Positions 27,978-38,564 are shown, numbered from the stretch's first letter. The stretch is 64,000 nt of DNA from Pseudothioclava nitratireducens (GCF_029210495.1 NZ_JARGDK010000002.1:124001-188000); one strand, 5' to 3'. The notes: a model not told the origin generated them from the letters alone. Numbers and translations: made by a program.

Positions 27978-28454
27978 TCAAAGCCGGAACACGCTCAGTT
28001 CCGGCAGATCGGTCAGCGGCACGTCCAAAAGACGCAGCGCCGGGAGCGACACCTGCGATCCCGCGCCCGCATCGCCATCGAGCGGGATCAGATCGACCTG
28101 CACGGATTTGCCGTTGGCCGCCTCGATCCGCCCCTTGGCGGGCGCATTGACCAGCGGGGTCTTGATCCAGAAGCCGGGATCGGTCGGGTCGCCAAGGCTC
28201 GCAATGGTGGTCCCGAGCCGGGTCTCGGCACTGGCGGCTGGCTTCACGGCAGCGGCGGCGCGCTGCTCGGCCGTGGTCGTGTCGAGCGCGGCGGCGGTCT
28301 TGGCTTCGGGCTTGGGGATCGGCGCGACGGCAACAGGCTCGGGCGCGGCAATCACCGGCGCAGGGTCCGGAGCCTTGCCGATGCCAAGCTGCGCGCAGCC
28401 CGCAACCGCCATCAGCGCCACAAATCCTGCCGCATTCAAGCCCAGTCTCACCAT
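27978..28454 (-). CDS. Conserved lipoprotein, unknown function
   Basis: 158 residues. Signal peptide with lipobox AVAGC (Cys20), then a proline/alanine-rich linker, then a compact C-terminal domain containing GDPTDPGFWIKTPLVNAP. Similar Rhodobacterial proteins are sometimes labelled D-galactarate dehydratase, which I see no support for here. RBS GGAGGGTGCG precedes ATG. It is divergent from moaA, with 139 bases between. Confidence 0.8.
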   Translation of the reverse strand: MVRLGLNAAGFVALMAVAGCAQLGIGKAPDPAPVIAAPEPVAVAPIPKPEAKTAAALDTTTAEQRAAAAVKPAASAETRLGTTIASLGDPTDPGFWIKTPLVNAPAKGRIEAANGKSVQVDLIPLDGDAGAGSQVSLPALRLLDVPLTDLPELSVFRL

Positions 28455-28593
28455 CGCACCCTCCTGTCACGCACCGCTTCACCCTAGCGCGCGGCCCGTT
28501 GCCCGGCAATCGCACAATCCCGGCCCCTTTTGCCGCGCCCGAGGCGGTGCACGCCCCCTTGCCGCGCACGAGCGCAAGCCCTAGGTTCTGCGC

Positions 28594-29604
28594 ATGGAAC
28601 GCGCGCCCCTCATCGACCCTTTCGCCCGCCCGATCACCTACCTGCGGGTCTCGGTCACCGATCGCTGCGATTTTCGCTGCACCTATTGCATGGCCGAACA
28701 CATGCAGTTCCTGCCCAAGAAGGAATTGCTGACGCTCGAGGAACTCGACCGGCTCTGCACGGCCTTTATTGATCTGGGCGTGCGCAAGCTGCGGATCACC
28801 GGCGGCGAACCGCTGGTGCGGCGCGATATCATGACCTTCTTCAAGGGCATCTCGCGGCATCTTGACAGCGGCGCGCTGAGTGAGTTGACGCTGACCACGA
28901 ACGGCTCGCAACTCGCACGCTTTGCACCTGACCTTGCCGCGCTCGGGATGCGCCGGATCAATGTCTCGCTCGATACGCTGGTGCCCGAGAAATTCGCCGC
29001 CATCACCCGCTGGGGACGGCTCGATCAGGTGCTCGAGGGGATCGCCGCCGCCAAACGCGCGGGCCTGCGGGTCAAGATCAACGCGGTCGCGCTCAAAGGC
29101 TTCAACGAGGACGAGCTTTTCCCGCTGATCGAGTGGTGCGGCGCCGAAGGCCATGACCTGACCTTCATCGAAGTGATGCCGATGGGCGAAATGGGCGAGG
29201 AGATGCGCCTCGACCAATACTGGCCGCTCTCGGATGTGCGCGCCCGGATGCGCGAACGATTCACCCTGACCGAGCTCGACGAAAGCACCGGCGGTCCGGC
29301 GCGCTATGTCCGCCTTGAGGAGACCGGCCAGAAGATCGGCTTCATCACGCCGCTCACCCATAATTTCTGCGAAAGCTGCAACCGGGTGCGGGTGACCTGC
29401 ACCGGCGAGTTGTTCATGTGTCTCGGCCAAGAGGACAATGCCGATCTGCGCGCGCCCTTGCGCGCCCATCCGGACAACAATGAGCCCCTGCGCGAGGCCA
29501 TTCGGGCGGCAATCTCGCGCAAGCCCAAGGGCCATGATTTCGACTATTCGCGCCAGAAGGTCGCCGGGCAGATGTCACGCCACATGAGCCACACGGGCGG
29601 CTGA
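28594..29604 (+). CDS. moaA: GTP 3',8-cyclase
   Basis: 336 residues. Radical-SAM cluster in [15 protein letters not shown], substrate cluster cysteines in [21 protein letters not shown], and the C-terminal GG (HTGG) needed for catalysis. MoaA makes the first molybdenum cofactor intermediate with MoaC. No other moa genes are near. The next gene starts three bases after its stop. Confidence 0.96.
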   Translation: MERAPLIDPFARPITYLRVSVTDRCDFRCTYCMAEHMQFLPKKELLTLEELDRLCTAFIDLGVRKLRITGGEPLVRRDIMTFFKGISRHLDSGALSELTLTTNGSQLARFAPDLAALGMRRINVSLDTLVPEKFAAITRWGRLDQVLEGIAAAKRAGLRVKINAVALKGFNEDELFPLIEWCGAEGHDLTFIEVMPMGEMGEEMRLDQYWPLSDVRARMRERFTLTELDESTGGPARYVRLEETGQKIGFITPLTHNFCESCNRVRVTCTGELFMCLGQEDNADLRAPLRAHPDNNEPLREAIRAAISRKPKGHDFDYSRQKVAGQMSRHMSHTGG

Positions 29605-29607
29605 GCA

Positions 29608-30060
29608 ATGAAGCGCACGATACGCGGCAACCCGCTCAATCCGATCTCACTGGGGCTGGATGCCACGGCGATCGCGCTGGTCACACTCGTCTGCGCATTG
29701 ACGGTGATTGGGGCGAACAAAGATGAGATCCTGTCCGCCATAATCGCAATGGCGCTGCCCGCGGCGGGGTTGTGTGCCGCGCAGGCGGTGCTGGGCTGGC
29801 TGCGCGGGCCCTGGCCGATCCGGGTGGTCACGCTCGGCGTGCAGGTGGCGGGCTGGTATTGGCTGGCCGTCCATGCCGCGGCCCGGCTGGCCGAACTGCG
29901 CGCCCTGCCGCTGCTGCCCGACGAGGCTTTCGGCGCTTTGCTCTGGCACATGCCGATGACGCCGCTGCTCTGGGCGCTTGGCAGTCTTGGCTATGTGGCG
30001 ATGGTACGTTTTCTCGAGCGCATCGAAGCCGCGGCCCGCGAAAAGAGACACCGCATCTGA
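29608..30060 (+). CDS. Membrane protein of unknown function
   Basis: 150 residues with four likely membrane segments (about 16-35, 41-62, 70-88, 113-134) and a basic C-terminus. It is three bases downstream of moaA, so likely in the same transcript, but nothing ties it to molybdenum metabolism. No family recognised. Confidence 0.75.
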   Translation: MKRTIRGNPLNPISLGLDATAIALVTLVCALTVIGANKDEILSAIIAMALPAAGLCAAQAVLGWLRGPWPIRVVTLGVQVAGWYWLAVHAAARLAELRALPLLPDEAFGALLWHMPMTPLLWALGSLGYVAMVRFLERIEAAAREKRHRI

Positions 30061-30126
30061 CTTGCGTCAAGGCGCGGGAAACCCGGCTCTGCAAGACTGC
30101 GCGCGAAGCAACAGGGAGAGTCCCCC

Positions 30127-30534
30127 ATGTATTCCAATATTCTCGTGCCCCTCGCCCTTGACGAGGACCACAATCCCGACGCCGCGCTCAACGTCGCCCG
30201 CGCGCTCGCAGCACCCGGTGCGCGGATCACCATCATGCATGTCAAGGATGAGGTCCCCGGCTTTGCGATTTCCTACATGCCCGAAGGCTACGGTGCGGAA
30301 CTCAAACGCGCGATTCAGGCCACGCTCGAAAAGCTGGCTGCCGAGTTCGAGAATGGTGTGGCCGTCGTCCGCGAAGGACAACCCTATCACGAGATCGTCG
30401 ATTACGCGCGCGAAGCCGGGACGGATTGCATCGTCATCGCCTCGCACCGTCCGGGGTTGGGCGATTACCTGATCGGCTCGACCGCCGCGCGCGTGGTGCG
30501 CCATGCGCCCTGCGCCGTGATGGTGATGCGCTAG
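30127..30534 (+). CDS. Universal stress protein UspA family
   Basis: 135 residues. N-terminal YSNILVPLALDEDHNPDAAL and C-terminal GLGDYLIGSTAARVVRHAPC, which includes the GS-x-A-x-x-V ATP-binding loop, mark a single UspA domain. Such proteins bind ATP and modulate stress survival. RBS GGGAGAG precedes ATG. It converges with the amidohydrolase gene. Confidence 0.92.
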   Translation: MYSNILVPLALDEDHNPDAALNVARALAAPGARITIMHVKDEVPGFAISYMPEGYGAELKRAIQATLEKLAAEFENGVAVVREGQPYHEIVDYAREAGTDCIVIASHRPGLGDYLIGSTAARVVRHAPCAVMVMR

Positions 30535-30565
30535 GACTCCGCCCGGAAAGGCGAGGCCCGCGCCT

Positions 30566-31738
30566 TCAGCGCGCGGGCATCCGCCCCTCGATCATCCCCG
30601 CAAGCCAGCTTGCGCCGTAAGGGATCGCGTGATCGTCAAAGACATATTCGGGGTGATGCAGCATCGCGGTGTCGCCATTTCCAAGGAAAATATACGCGCC
30701 CGGACGCTCGTTGAGCATATAGCTGAAATCCTCCGCCCCCATCATCGGCGCCACATCGCGCATGACCTGATCGGGGCCGACCACCGCTTCCGCAACTGCG
30801 ATGGCATGGACGGTCGCTTCCGCGTCGTTGATCGTGACCGGATAGCCCCGGAAATAGGTCACCTCGGCATGGGCGCCATAGGCGCGCGCGGTCGCCTCCG
30901 CGAGTTCGGTGATCCGGGCTTCGACAAAGGCACGGATCTCGGGGTCCATGGCCCGCGCCGTGCCGCGCAGATGCACCCGCGCCGGGATCACGTTATGCGC
31001 CTCGCTTGAGGTTTTCACAGCGCAAACCGAGACCACCGCCTGTTTCAGCGGATCGACATTGCGCGACACGATGGATTGCAGCGCGACGATGACATGGGCC
31101 GAAACCAGCACCGGGTCGACCGTCGCATGCGGGGTCGCCGCATGCCCGCCCCGCCCCTCGATCACGATATCGAACTGATCGGCGGCAGCCATGATCGGAC
31201 CCGGCCGAATGCCGAACTGACCGACCGGAATTCCCGGCATATTGTGCAGCGCGTAGACCTCCTGCACGCCGAAGCGCTCCATGACGCCGTCGCGCACCAT
31301 CTCGCGCCCGCCGCCACCACCCTCCTCGGCGGGCTGAAAGATCAGCACCGCGCGCCCGTCAAAATTCCGCGTCTCGGCGAGGTATTGCGCGGCGCCCAGA
31401 AGCATCGCGGTATGCCCGTCATGGCCGCAGGCATGCATCTTGCCGGGCACGGTCGAGCGATAGGGCAGTTCCGTCGCCTCCTCGATCGGCAGCGCGTCCA
31501 TATCGGCGCGCAGCGCGACGACCCGACCGGATACGTCCGAACGCCCGTGGATCACCCCGACGACCCCGGTCCGCCCGATCCCTTCGACAACCTCATCGCA
31601 GCCAAATGCGCGCAGCTTCTCGGCGACGATCCCAGCGGTGCGGGTCACGTCATACAAAAGCTCGGGATTGGCGTGGAAATCGTGCCGCCATGCGGTGATC
31701 TCGGGCAGCATCTGAGCGAAACGGTTCTTGATCGGCAT
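30566..31738 (-). CDS. M20 family amidohydrolase (hippurate/IAA-amino acid hydrolase type)
   Basis: 390 residues. Metal-site motifs: [50 protein letters not shown] and the later [18 protein letters not shown] and [12 protein letters not shown]. This family hydrolyses N-acyl amino acids such as hippurate. ATG 31738 starts MPIKNRFA; the frame remains open far upstream but that part is antisense to the ABC genes. The substrate is not defined by context. Confidence 0.92.
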   Translation of the reverse strand: MPIKNRFAQMLPEITAWRHDFHANPELLYDVTRTAGIVAEKLRAFGCDEVVEGIGRTGVVGVIHGRSDVSGRVVALRADMDALPIEEATELPYRSTVPGKMHACGHDGHTAMLLGAAQYLAETRNFDGRAVLIFQPAEEGGGGGREMVRDGVMERFGVQEVYALHNMPGIPVGQFGIRPGPIMAAADQFDIVIEGRGGHAATPHATVDPVLVSAHVIVALQSIVSRNVDPLKQAVVSVCAVKTSSEAHNVIPARVHLRGTARAMDPEIRAFVEARITELAEATARAYGAHAEVTYFRGYPVTINDAEATVHAIAVAEAVVGPDQVMRDVAPMMGAEDFSYMLNERPGAYIFLGNGDTAMLHHPEYVFDDHAIPYGASWLAGMIEGRMPAR

Positions 31739-31882
31739 CTTGGGCGGCTCTCCATCGAAGACCCCACCCTGCCCGAGCCGCCCTGCCCCCGCAAGGGCGG
31801 CCCCGGCAGGAATTTGCGGCATGTCATGGTGTTTTGCCGCAAAGCGCCTAGACTTGGCGCGACCCTGTGGATCGAGACCCCG

Positions 31883-32596
31883 ATGACCCAAGCCAAGCCC
31901 GTTCTGCGCACCGAAGCCGTGACCCGTGTCTATCGCACCGGCTCGGTCGAAGTGCACGCGCTGCGCGGCGTCACGATGGGCCTCGACGAGGGCGAGATGG
32001 TCGTGCTGCTGGGCGCGTCGGGCTCGGGGAAATCGACGCTTCTGAACATCCTCGGCGCGCTCGATCTGCCCAGCACCGGACGTGTGTTCTTCCGCGATCG
32101 GGAACTCACCCGCGCCTCGGACCGGGAACTCACGCAGTTCCGGCGCGAGCATGTCGGCTTCGTCTTTCAGTTCTACAACCTGATGCCCGCCCTGACCGCG
32201 CGCGAGAACGTTGCCCTGGTGACCGAGATTTCCGAAAACCCGATGCGCCCCGAAGAGGCGCTCGAGCGCGTCGGGCTTGGCCATCGGCTCGACCACTTCC
32301 CGGCGGAGCTTTCTGGCGGCGAGCAGCAGCGCGTGGCCATCGCACGCGCCATCGCCAAGCGCCCGGAACTTCTGCTCTGCGACGAGCCGACCGGCGCGCT
32401 CGACAGCCAGACCGGCATCACCGTGCTTGAGGCGCTGCAACAGGTGAACCGCGACCTTGGCACGGCGACCGCCATCATCACCCACAACGCTGGTATCCGC
32501 AAAATCGCCCACCGCGTGATCTACCTCGCCGACGGTCAGATCGCGCGCGAGGAGATCAACGAAACCCCGATCCCGCCCTCGGAGGTCACATGGTAG
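31883..32596 (+). CDS. ABC exporter ATPase (LolD/MacB type)
   Basis: 237 residues. Walker [18 protein letters not shown], signature [19 protein letters not shown], Walker [14 protein letters not shown]. The [19 protein letters not shown]-loop wording is typical of LolD/MacB-type exporters. It overlaps the permease gene by seven bases. Its ribosome site is weak. Confidence 0.9.
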   Translation: MTQAKPVLRTEAVTRVYRTGSVEVHALRGVTMGLDEGEMVVLLGASGSGKSTLLNILGALDLPSTGRVFFRDRELTRASDRELTQFRREHVGFVFQFYNLMPALTARENVALVTEISENPMRPEEALERVGLGHRLDHFPAELSGGEQQRVAIARAIAKRPELLLCDEPTGALDSQTGITVLEALQQVNRDLGTATAIITHNAGIRKIAHRVIYLADGQIAREEINETPIPPSEVTW

Positions 32597-34956
32597 CCGC
32601 GCTTGACCGCAAGCTCTTGCGCGACCTGCTGCGGCTGTGGGCGCAGGTGCTGGCGATTGCCATGGTGCTGGCCTGCGGGGTGATGGTGCTGGTGCTGGCC
32701 AACGGCACGCGCGCCTCGCTCGATCTGTCGCGCCAGAGCTACTACGAAGATCAGCGCTTCGCAGATATCTTTGCGACGCTGACCCGCGCGCCTGAAACAC
32801 TCCTGCCCGAGATTGCCGCGATCCCCGGCGTCGCGCGCATCGCGCCGCGCATCGAGTCCGCCGCAATCGTCGACCTGCCCAAAATGGCAGAGCCGGTCTC
32901 GGCGCAGGTGATCTCCCTGCCCGCCTCCGGAGCCCCCGTGCTGAACGCGCCGCTCTTGCGGGCCGGGCGGATGCCCTCGCCGCTCAAGGCCGGCGAGGTC
33001 GCGCTTTACGCCCCCTTCGCCGAGACCCATGGCCTGATGCCCGGAGACCGGTTCGACGCGGTGATCGAGGGCCAGCGCCGGACGCTCACGGTGACCGGAC
33101 ACCTGCTCTCGCCCGAGCATATCTACACCATCGGCCCCGGCGCGATGATGCCGGACGACAGCCGTTTCGGCGTGATCTGGATGGGGCAAGAGGCGCTGGC
33201 TGCGGCGGCCGATATGGACGGGGCCTTCAACGCGATCTCGCTGTCGCTCACGCGGGGGGCGCGCGAAGAGGCAGTGATCGACGCGCTCGACCACCTGCTC
33301 GCCCCCTATGGCGGCGCGGGGGCTTCGGGGCGCGACGGGCAGATCAGCCACGCCTTCCTGCAATCCGAGCTGGAACAGTTGGGCGCGATGGCGCTGGTTA
33401 TTCCGCCGATCTTCCTCGCGGTCTCGGCCTTTCTGGTGAACATGGTGCTGGGGCGCCTGATCGCGCTTGAACGCCAGCAGATCGGGCTTCTGAAGGCGGT
33501 GGGCTACACCACCCGCTCCATCGGCTGGCACTACCTGAAACTGAGCCTCGGGATCGGGGCCATCGGGATTGTCATCGGCTGGGTCGCGGGGATCGAGTTA
33601 GGCCGGGCGATGACGCGGCTCTACACCGATTTCTTCCGCCTGCCGGTGCTGATCTATGCGCCCTCGGCCTGGCCCTTCGTGCTTTCGGCGGCGCTCGCGA
33701 TGCTTACCGTCGTCGCGGGCGCGTGGCGCGCGGTCGGCGCCTCGGTGCGGTTGCCCCCGGCAGTGGCGATGTCGCCCCCCGCACCGCCCAGCTTCCGGCG
33801 CGGGATGACCGACCGGATCGGCGCGGCCCTCGGGCTACGGCAAACCACAATGATGATCCTGCGGGGCGTGACCCGCTGGCCCGGACGCGCGGCGATCACG
33901 CTTTTCGGCGTTGCCGCCTCGATCTCGGTGCTGATCGCAAGCTATTTCACCTTCGACGCGATGGCGCTCATGGTGGATGAGATTTTCTTCCGTGCGAACC
34001 GCCAGCACGTCACACTGATCCTGTCGCAATCGCAGACCGAGGCCGTGCTTGAAGATGCCGCCCATCTGCCGGGCGTCCTTATGGCCGAGGGCACCTATTC
34101 GCTGCCCGTGCGGCTCATCGCGGGGCCGAAGGAAGAACTGACCTCCCTCACGGCGCACAAACCCGATGCCACGCTTTCGCGCCTGATCGACTCCGATAGC
34201 CAGCCGGTGACGATGCCCGCGCATGGGGTCGTTCTGCCCGAAGGGCTGGCCGCGAAGCTCGGCCTCAGCCCCGGCGACATGCTGCGGGTCGAGGCGCTGG
34301 CCCCGCCGCGCGAGACCTGGGACCTGCCTCTCTCCGCGACGATCCGCCAGACGGTGGGCCAGGAAGCCTATATGTCCGCGCCAGCGCTCTACGCGCTGAT
34401 GCGCCGCGCGCCGCAGGTCAACCGCATCCACCTGCGCGTCGATGCCGCACAATACCCTGCCCTCTTCGAAGCTGCAAAATCGACACCCCAGATCGCGGGC
34501 ATCACCGTCTGGACCGCCATCCGCACCCAGTTCGAAGCCACCATCAACGAGAACCTGACGATCTCCACCGTGATCTATGCGGCGCTCGGTATGCTCATCA
34601 CCCTTGGCGTCATCTACAACGCCGCGCGCATACAGCTTTCGGAACGTGCGCATGAACTGGCCTCGCTGCGTGTATTGGGCTTTCGCCGCTCCGAGGTGGG
34701 CTATGTGCTGATCGGTGAGCTGATCGGCCTGACCTTCCTCGCAATCCCGCTGGGCTGGCTCGCGGGCTATGGTTTCGCGGCTCTCGTGACGCAGGCCTTC
34801 ACCACCGATATCGTGTCACTGCCCCTCGTGGTCAGCCGCGCGACCTATACCAAGGCAAGCCTGATCGTACTCGCCACCGCCATTGGCGCAGCGCTTCTGG
34901 TGCGCCGCCGCCTCGACCATATCGACATCGTTCAGGCGCTCAAGGCGCGCGACTGA
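32590..34956 (+). CDS. ABC exporter permease with two FtsX domains
   Basis: 788 residues. One N-terminal membrane segment (about 15-38), an extracytoplasmic domain, three segments around residues 265-370 (first FtsX domain), another extracytoplasmic domain, and a last set of three at the C-terminus ending in [18 protein letters not shown], typical of MacB-type permeases. It works with the ATPase before it and the adaptor after it. Start ATG 32590 lies within the end of the ATPase gene. Confidence 0.9.
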   Translation: MVAALDRKLLRDLLRLWAQVLAIAMVLACGVMVLVLANGTRASLDLSRQSYYEDQRFADIFATLTRAPETLLPEIAAIPGVARIAPRIESAAIVDLPKMAEPVSAQVISLPASGAPVLNAPLLRAGRMPSPLKAGEVALYAPFAETHGLMPGDRFDAVIEGQRRTLTVTGHLLSPEHIYTIGPGAMMPDDSRFGVIWMGQEALAAAADMDGAFNAISLSLTRGAREEAVIDALDHLLAPYGGAGASGRDGQISHAFLQSELEQLGAMALVIPPIFLAVSAFLVNMVLGRLIALERQQIGLLKAVGYTTRSIGWHYLKLSLGIGAIGIVIGWVAGIELGRAMTRLYTDFFRLPVLIYAPSAWPFVLSAALAMLTVVAGAWRAVGASVRLPPAVAMSPPAPPSFRRGMTDRIGAALGLRQTTMMILRGVTRWPGRAAITLFGVAASISVLIASYFTFDAMALMVDEIFFRANRQHVTLILSQSQTEAVLEDAAHLPGVLMAEGTYSLPVRLIAGPKEELTSLTAHKPDATLSRLIDSDSQPVTMPAHGVVLPEGLAAKLGLSPGDMLRVEALAPPRETWDLPLSATIRQTVGQEAYMSAPALYALMRRAPQVNRIHLRVDAAQYPALFEAAKSTPQIAGITVWTAIRTQFEATINENLTISTVIYAALGMLITLGVIYNAARIQLSERAHELASLRVLGFRRSEVGYVLIGELIGLTFLAIPLGWLAGYGFAALVTQAFTTDIVSLPLVVSRATYTKASLIVLATAIGAALLVRRRLDHIDIVQALKARD

Positions 34957-34967
34957 AAGGACCGAAG

Positions 34968-36179
34968 ATGCAGATCAAACGTTTCGCCACCGCTGGCCTG
35001 AGCCTCGCTGTTCTGGGCGGACTCGCCGTCTGGGGGCTCTGGCCAGAACCCGTCGCCATCGACCTCGAGGAACTGACGCGCGGACCGATGGCGATCACCG
35101 TCGAGGCCGAAGGCATCACCCGCGTGCGCGATCCCTATCTGGTGACCGCGCCCATCGCGGGCACCGTGCTGCGCGCGCCGGTCCATATCGGCGATGCGGT
35201 CACACGCGGCACGACCGTTCTGGCCGAAATCCGCCCCGCCGAGCCCGCCTTCCTCGACGCCCGCGCCCGCGCCTCGGCGCAGGCCGCCGTGACCGAGGCC
35301 GAAGCTGCCGTGCGACTGGCCGAGGCGAACCTTGCGCGTTCCGAGAGCGCCCTGACCTTCACCCGCTCGGAACATGCCCGCAATGTCGAGCTTGCAGGAC
35401 GCGGGATCGTCTCGTCGCGCGCGCTCGAGACCTCGCAGCAGGCGCTGGATACCGCCGAAGCCACCGCCCGCGCCGCGCGCTCCGAGCTTGATCTGGCCAA
35501 AGCCACTCTGGCCAAGGCGCAGGCGCAGTTGCTCACGCCAACAGCCCCGACCGGAGAACCTGCGGGCGATTGCTGCATCCGGATCACGGCGCCCGTGACC
35601 GGGACCGTTCTGACCATCGAGGACGAATCCGCCCGGCTCGTGCAGGCGGGGGCGGCGCTGATGACGCTGGGCGACCTGCATGACCTTGAGATCGAAGTCG
35701 ATCTGCTTTCCTCGGATGCCGTCAAGGTCCAGCCCGGCGCGCGTGCCTCGATCGAACGCTGGGGCGGAGAGCCGCCGCTCGAAGCACGCGTCCGCCGGAT
35801 CGACCCGGCCGCCTTCACCGATGTCTCCGCGCTTGGCATCGAGGAACAGCGCGTGCGGCTCAAACTCGACATCGTGACCCCGCCCGAGAACCGCCCCGGC
35901 CTTGGCGACCGGTTCCGGGTTTTTGCCAAGATCACCACTTGGGAGGCAGAGGACGTGCTCCACGTCCCGCAATCAGCGCTGTTCCGCGATGGCGACAGCT
36001 GGGCGGTGTTCCGGGCCGAGGCGGGGCGCGCCGTTCTGACGCCGGTCGAGATCGGCCAGATGAATGCCATGAGCGCCGAAGTGGCTTCGGGGCTTGGGGC
36101 GGGCGATCTCGTGGTGACATATCCGGGCAGCCAGATCGAAGACGGCACGCGCATTGTCGACCGAAAGACGCTGAACTAG
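34968..36179 (+). CDS. Periplasmic adaptor (HlyD/MacA-like)
   Basis: 403 residues. One N-terminal membrane anchor (about 8-26), a biotinyl-lipoyl-like half DPYLVTAPIAGTVLRAPVH, an alpha-helical hairpin with alanine/glutamate heptads (about 85-195), the second lipoyl half RITAPVTGTVLTI, and a beta-barrel domain. Such adaptors connect MacB-type ABC permeases to an outer-membrane channel. It starts 11 bases after the permease; RBS GAAAGGACC. Its TAG stop shares the palindrome CTAG with the stop of the convergent tonB. No outer-membrane protein gene is adjacent. Confidence 0.9.
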   Translation: MQIKRFATAGLSLAVLGGLAVWGLWPEPVAIDLEELTRGPMAITVEAEGITRVRDPYLVTAPIAGTVLRAPVHIGDAVTRGTTVLAEIRPAEPAFLDARARASAQAAVTEAEAAVRLAEANLARSESALTFTRSEHARNVELAGRGIVSSRALETSQQALDTAEATARAARSELDLAKATLAKAQAQLLTPTAPTGEPAGDCCIRITAPVTGTVLTIEDESARLVQAGAALMTLGDLHDLEIEVDLLSSDAVKVQPGARASIERWGGEPPLEARVRRIDPAAFTDVSALGIEEQRVRLKLDIVTPPENRPGLGDRFRVFAKITTWEAEDVLHVPQSALFRDGDSWAVFRAEAGRAVLTPVEIGQMNAMSAEVASGLGAGDLVVTYPGSQIEDGTRIVDRKTLN

Positions 36180-36997
36180 CGGGAAAAACTCATCGGCAGG
36201 GCGAAGCTGTAGCTCGCATCGCTCAGCCCCTTGGGGGCCGCCGGAAAGGTGCCCGCGCGCTTCACCGCGTCGAGGGCCGCCTGATCGAGCGCCGCATTGC
36301 CAGAGCTTTGCGCGATCCCGAGTCCCCGCAAACTGCCATCGCGCCCGACGCTCAGTTGCACCGTCACGCGGCCCTTTGCACCGCCTGCCCCGGTCGGGTA
36401 GCGCTTCTTGCGCTCGATCCGGGCACGGATACGCGCACCCCATTCGGCGCGAAGCGACTGGACCTGTCCCTTGGATAACGTGGCCGCCTTGGCTGCGCCG
36501 GATTGCCCGGCACTTGCCCCGCCCCCCGACCCTTTCGCCGCCTGCGCGGGCGCGGCGGGGGCCGCTTTGGCTGCCGGTTTCTCCGCCTTCGGCGCAGGCT
36601 TCGCCTTGGCCGGTTTCGGCGCGGGCTTGGGTTTCGGGGGGGTGACCGGCGCGGTCCGGATCGCCGGGGCCTCTGGTGCGGAGGGCGCTGGCAGGGCAAG
36701 CGCAGGAAGATCTGGCCGCGCGGAAAGATCAGGCATCGCCTGCGCGACAGGCGGGGCCTCGACCGGTTCCGGCTGCACCATTTCCGGGGCTGCGGCGGTC
36801 TCGGGCGGGCGCTCCCACGCGGCGATCAGCTCGGTCATTTGCGCCGAGGCCCCTGCGAGCGAGACCAGCGCGGCCCCCTCGGCACCCGCCGCCTCTGCCC
36901 CGCCCGCAGGCGTCTGCGGCCAAAGCGCGAAGGCCAGAAGATGCGCCCCACCGGCGATACCCACCGCCACCAGATATCCAAGCCCCCGCCCGCTCAT
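36176..36997 (-). CDS. tonB: TonB-like energy transducer
   Basis: 273 residues. An N-terminal membrane segment (about 5-22), a proline/alanine/lysine-rich spacer (PPKPKPAPKPAKAKPAPKAE) that can span the periplasm, and a C-terminal TonB domain with ARIERKKRYPTGAGGAKGRV and VSVGRDGSL-like residues. TonB passes energy from ExbBD to outer-membrane receptors. It is the last gene of exbB-exbD-exbD-tonB, overlapping the previous stop. No receptor gene is nearby. Confidence 0.87.
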   Translation of the reverse strand: MSGRGLGYLVAVGIAGGAHLLAFALWPQTPAGGAEAAGAEGAALVSLAGASAQMTELIAAWERPPETAAAPEMVQPEPVEAPPVAQAMPDLSARPDLPALALPAPSAPEAPAIRTAPVTPPKPKPAPKPAKAKPAPKAEKPAAKAAPAAPAQAAKGSGGGASAGQSGAAKAATLSKGQVQSLRAEWGARIRARIERKKRYPTGAGGAKGRVTVQLSVGRDGSLRGLGIAQSSGNAALDQAALDAVKRAGTFPAAPKGLSDASYSFALPMSFSR

Positions 36998-37395
36998 CGC
37001 GCGCGGCTCACAAGGCTGATCCGGTCCACGCCAATCTGGCGCAAGCGGGCCATCGCAGCAGCGAGGTCCGCGCCCGCAAGCCCCGCGTCGGCACGCACGA
37101 CAAGGGCGGCGTCGCAGTCTGTGGCACAGCCAGCCCGCGTTGTAGCCAGGGCGTCCCAAGCAGCCTCGCCCCGCGCTTCCCCCCAACCGACCAAACCGCC
37201 CGGCGCGAGGTAGAGCACGCCCTCGGGCAGCTCTGCGACAGGAGCACCCGCCGCCTCTGGCGGGGTGAGCTCAAAGGGCTCCGGTGGCGCAAGCTTGGCG
37301 GCAATCAGGAAGAAGATCAGCAGCAGAAACACCACGTTGATCATCGGCAAAAGGTTCTCGGAGACCGCGCGGCGCGGGGCAGGATCAAAGCGCAT
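36994..37395 (-). CDS. exbD: ExbD/TolR family protein (second copy)
   Basis: 133 residues. One membrane segment in RAVSENLLPMINVVFLLLIF, then a periplasmic domain. The usual charged Asp in the membrane (P-x-x-D) is replaced by Asn in LLPMINVVFLLLIF, unlike the first copy. Asp in this position is the proton-pathway residue in ExbD/TolR. ATG 37395 is within the end of exbD copy 1. Confidence 0.87.
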   Translation of the reverse strand: MRFDPAPRRAVSENLLPMINVVFLLLIFFLIAAKLAPPEPFELTPPEAAGAPVAELPEGVLYLAPGGLVGWGEARGEAAWDALATTRAGCATDCDAALVVRADAGLAGADLAAAMARLRQIGVDRISLVSRAR

Positions 37396-37780
37396 CGCCG
37401 CCCTCCACCAGCACAAGCTGCGTGATCCCCGCGCCTTGCAGCGCCTCCATCACGTCGATCACGCGTTGCAGATCGCCACCCTGCGCGCGCAGGATCACCG
37501 GCGCGTCCGAGGTGGGCAAGAGCGGTCCCAAATCCTCGGGCAGCGTGTCCAGCGCGACGGGCACGCCATTGAGCCGCAGCTCATCCGGCCCAATATCGAC
37601 GAGGCGCGGCGCACCCTGCCACGCTGCGCCGCCTGCGCCACCGCCGAGCGACAAATCCAGCACCACCTCGGAGCCAAAGCGCGAGGCGAGCATGAAGAAC
37701 ACCAGAAGCAGAAAGACCACGTCGATCATCGGCGTGAGCGAGGGGCGACGGCGCGCCCGGGTCTCGCCAAAGGCGAACAT
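37385..37780 (-). CDS. exbD: ExbD/TolR family protein (first copy)
   Basis: 131 residues. PSLTPMIDVVFLLLVFFMLA holds the proton-pathway aspartate. The periplasmic part ends in a TolR-like segment QRVIDVMEALQGAGITQLVLV. ATG 37780 overlaps the exbB stop; it partners with ExbB and probably heterodimerises with copy 2. Confidence 0.88.
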   Translation of the reverse strand: MFAFGETRARRRPSLTPMIDVVFLLLVFFMLASRFGSEVVLDLSLGGGAGGAAWQGAPRLVDIGPDELRLNGVPVALDTLPEDLGPLLPTSDAPVILRAQGGDLQRVIDVMEALQGAGITQLVLVEGGDAL

Positions 37781-38454
37781 CACTCGGCTGCGGCGCGCCG
37801 GGGCACCGCAAGGCTGTCGGGAACACGCGCGAAGATCCGCGTCGCGGCGTCTTCCATGTCGTGACGCAGACGGTCCACCACCGCCTCAAAACCCGACAGC
37901 GCGATCTGCGCCGGGATCGCGACGGCCATCCCGGCGGCCGTAGTCAAAAGCGCCTCCCAGATGCCACCGGCAAGCGTCGCGGGGTCCGCCTGCGAACCCG
38001 CCTCCTGCAGCGCCTGAAAGGCGCCGATCATGCCCATGACAGTTCCCAAAAGGCCCAGCAGCGGCCCGATGGTCACCGCAAGTTCCAGCCCGCGCAAGCC
38101 CGCCCGCGCCCGCGCCAGAAGATCACGCGCGACACGTTCGGTCTCGGCCTCGGCGCTCTTGCGATCGAGATCGGGATCGCGCAAGGCGCCCATCGCGGCC
38201 CGTGCCAGCCGCGCGCGAAGGGATTTGCGCCCGCTCAACTCGGCCTCGGCCGTCGCAAGATCGCCCCTGCCCCAAGCCGCGATCGCCGCGCGCGTATGCG
38301 CACCGCCCGACCACGCGCCCGCCGCCAGAAGATCGGCCAGTTTCCACAAGATCAAAGCGAGCGTCAGCACCGAAAGCACCGCGATGGCCCACATTGCCGG
38401 ACCGCCCAGCGCCAGCGCGCTGCCCATCCGCTCGGCCAGAATCGGCGTCTCCAT
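37780..38454 (-). CDS. exbB: ExbB/TolQ proton channel
   Basis: 224 residues with three membrane segments (about 17-37, 116-139, 160-182). The conserved GLELAVTIGPLLGLLGTVMGMI and TTAAGMAVAIPAQIA are the MotA/TolQ/ExbB signatures. It starts the exbB-exbD-exbD-tonB unit, directly downstream of tRNA-Thr on the same strand. Confidence 0.92.
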   Translation of the reverse strand: METPILAERMGSALALGGPAMWAIAVLSVLTLALILWKLADLLAAGAWSGGAHTRAAIAAWGRGDLATAEAELSGRKSLRARLARAAMGALRDPDLDRKSAEAETERVARDLLARARAGLRGLELAVTIGPLLGLLGTVMGMIGAFQALQEAGSQADPATLAGGIWEALLTTAAGMAVAIPAQIALSGFEAVVDRLRHDMEDAATRIFARVPDSLAVPRRAAAE

Positions 38455-38488
38455 CGCAAACTCTCCCCATTCGTGTTTGCGTTCGGGC

Positions 38489-38564
38489 TGGTGCCGGCGG
38501 AGGGACTTGAACCCCCGACCTTCTGATTACAAATCAGCTGCTCTACCAACTGAGCTACGCCGGC
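38489..38564 (-). tRNA. tRNA-Thr (anticodon UGU)
   Basis: Minus strand 76 bases with encoded CCA: acceptor GCCGGCG pairs with CGCCGGC, anticodon arm CTGAT-TTTGTAA-ATCAG gives UGU, T arm GGGGGTTCAAGTCCCTC. It decodes ACA and, by wobble, other ACN codons. Confidence 0.95.

Noticed and set aside
31739..32866. Long open frame on the minus strand extending the M20 amidohydrolase upstream to a 766-residue protein
   Set aside because: It is antisense to the ABC ATPase and permease genes, has arginine-rich composition typical of shadow frames in GC-rich DNA, and ATG 31738 starts the known family sequence.
17055..38564. tRNA genes as attachment sites for an integrated element
   Set aside because: No integrase or recombinase and no duplicated tRNA 3' ends were seen near any of the three tRNAs; neighbours are housekeeping genes.
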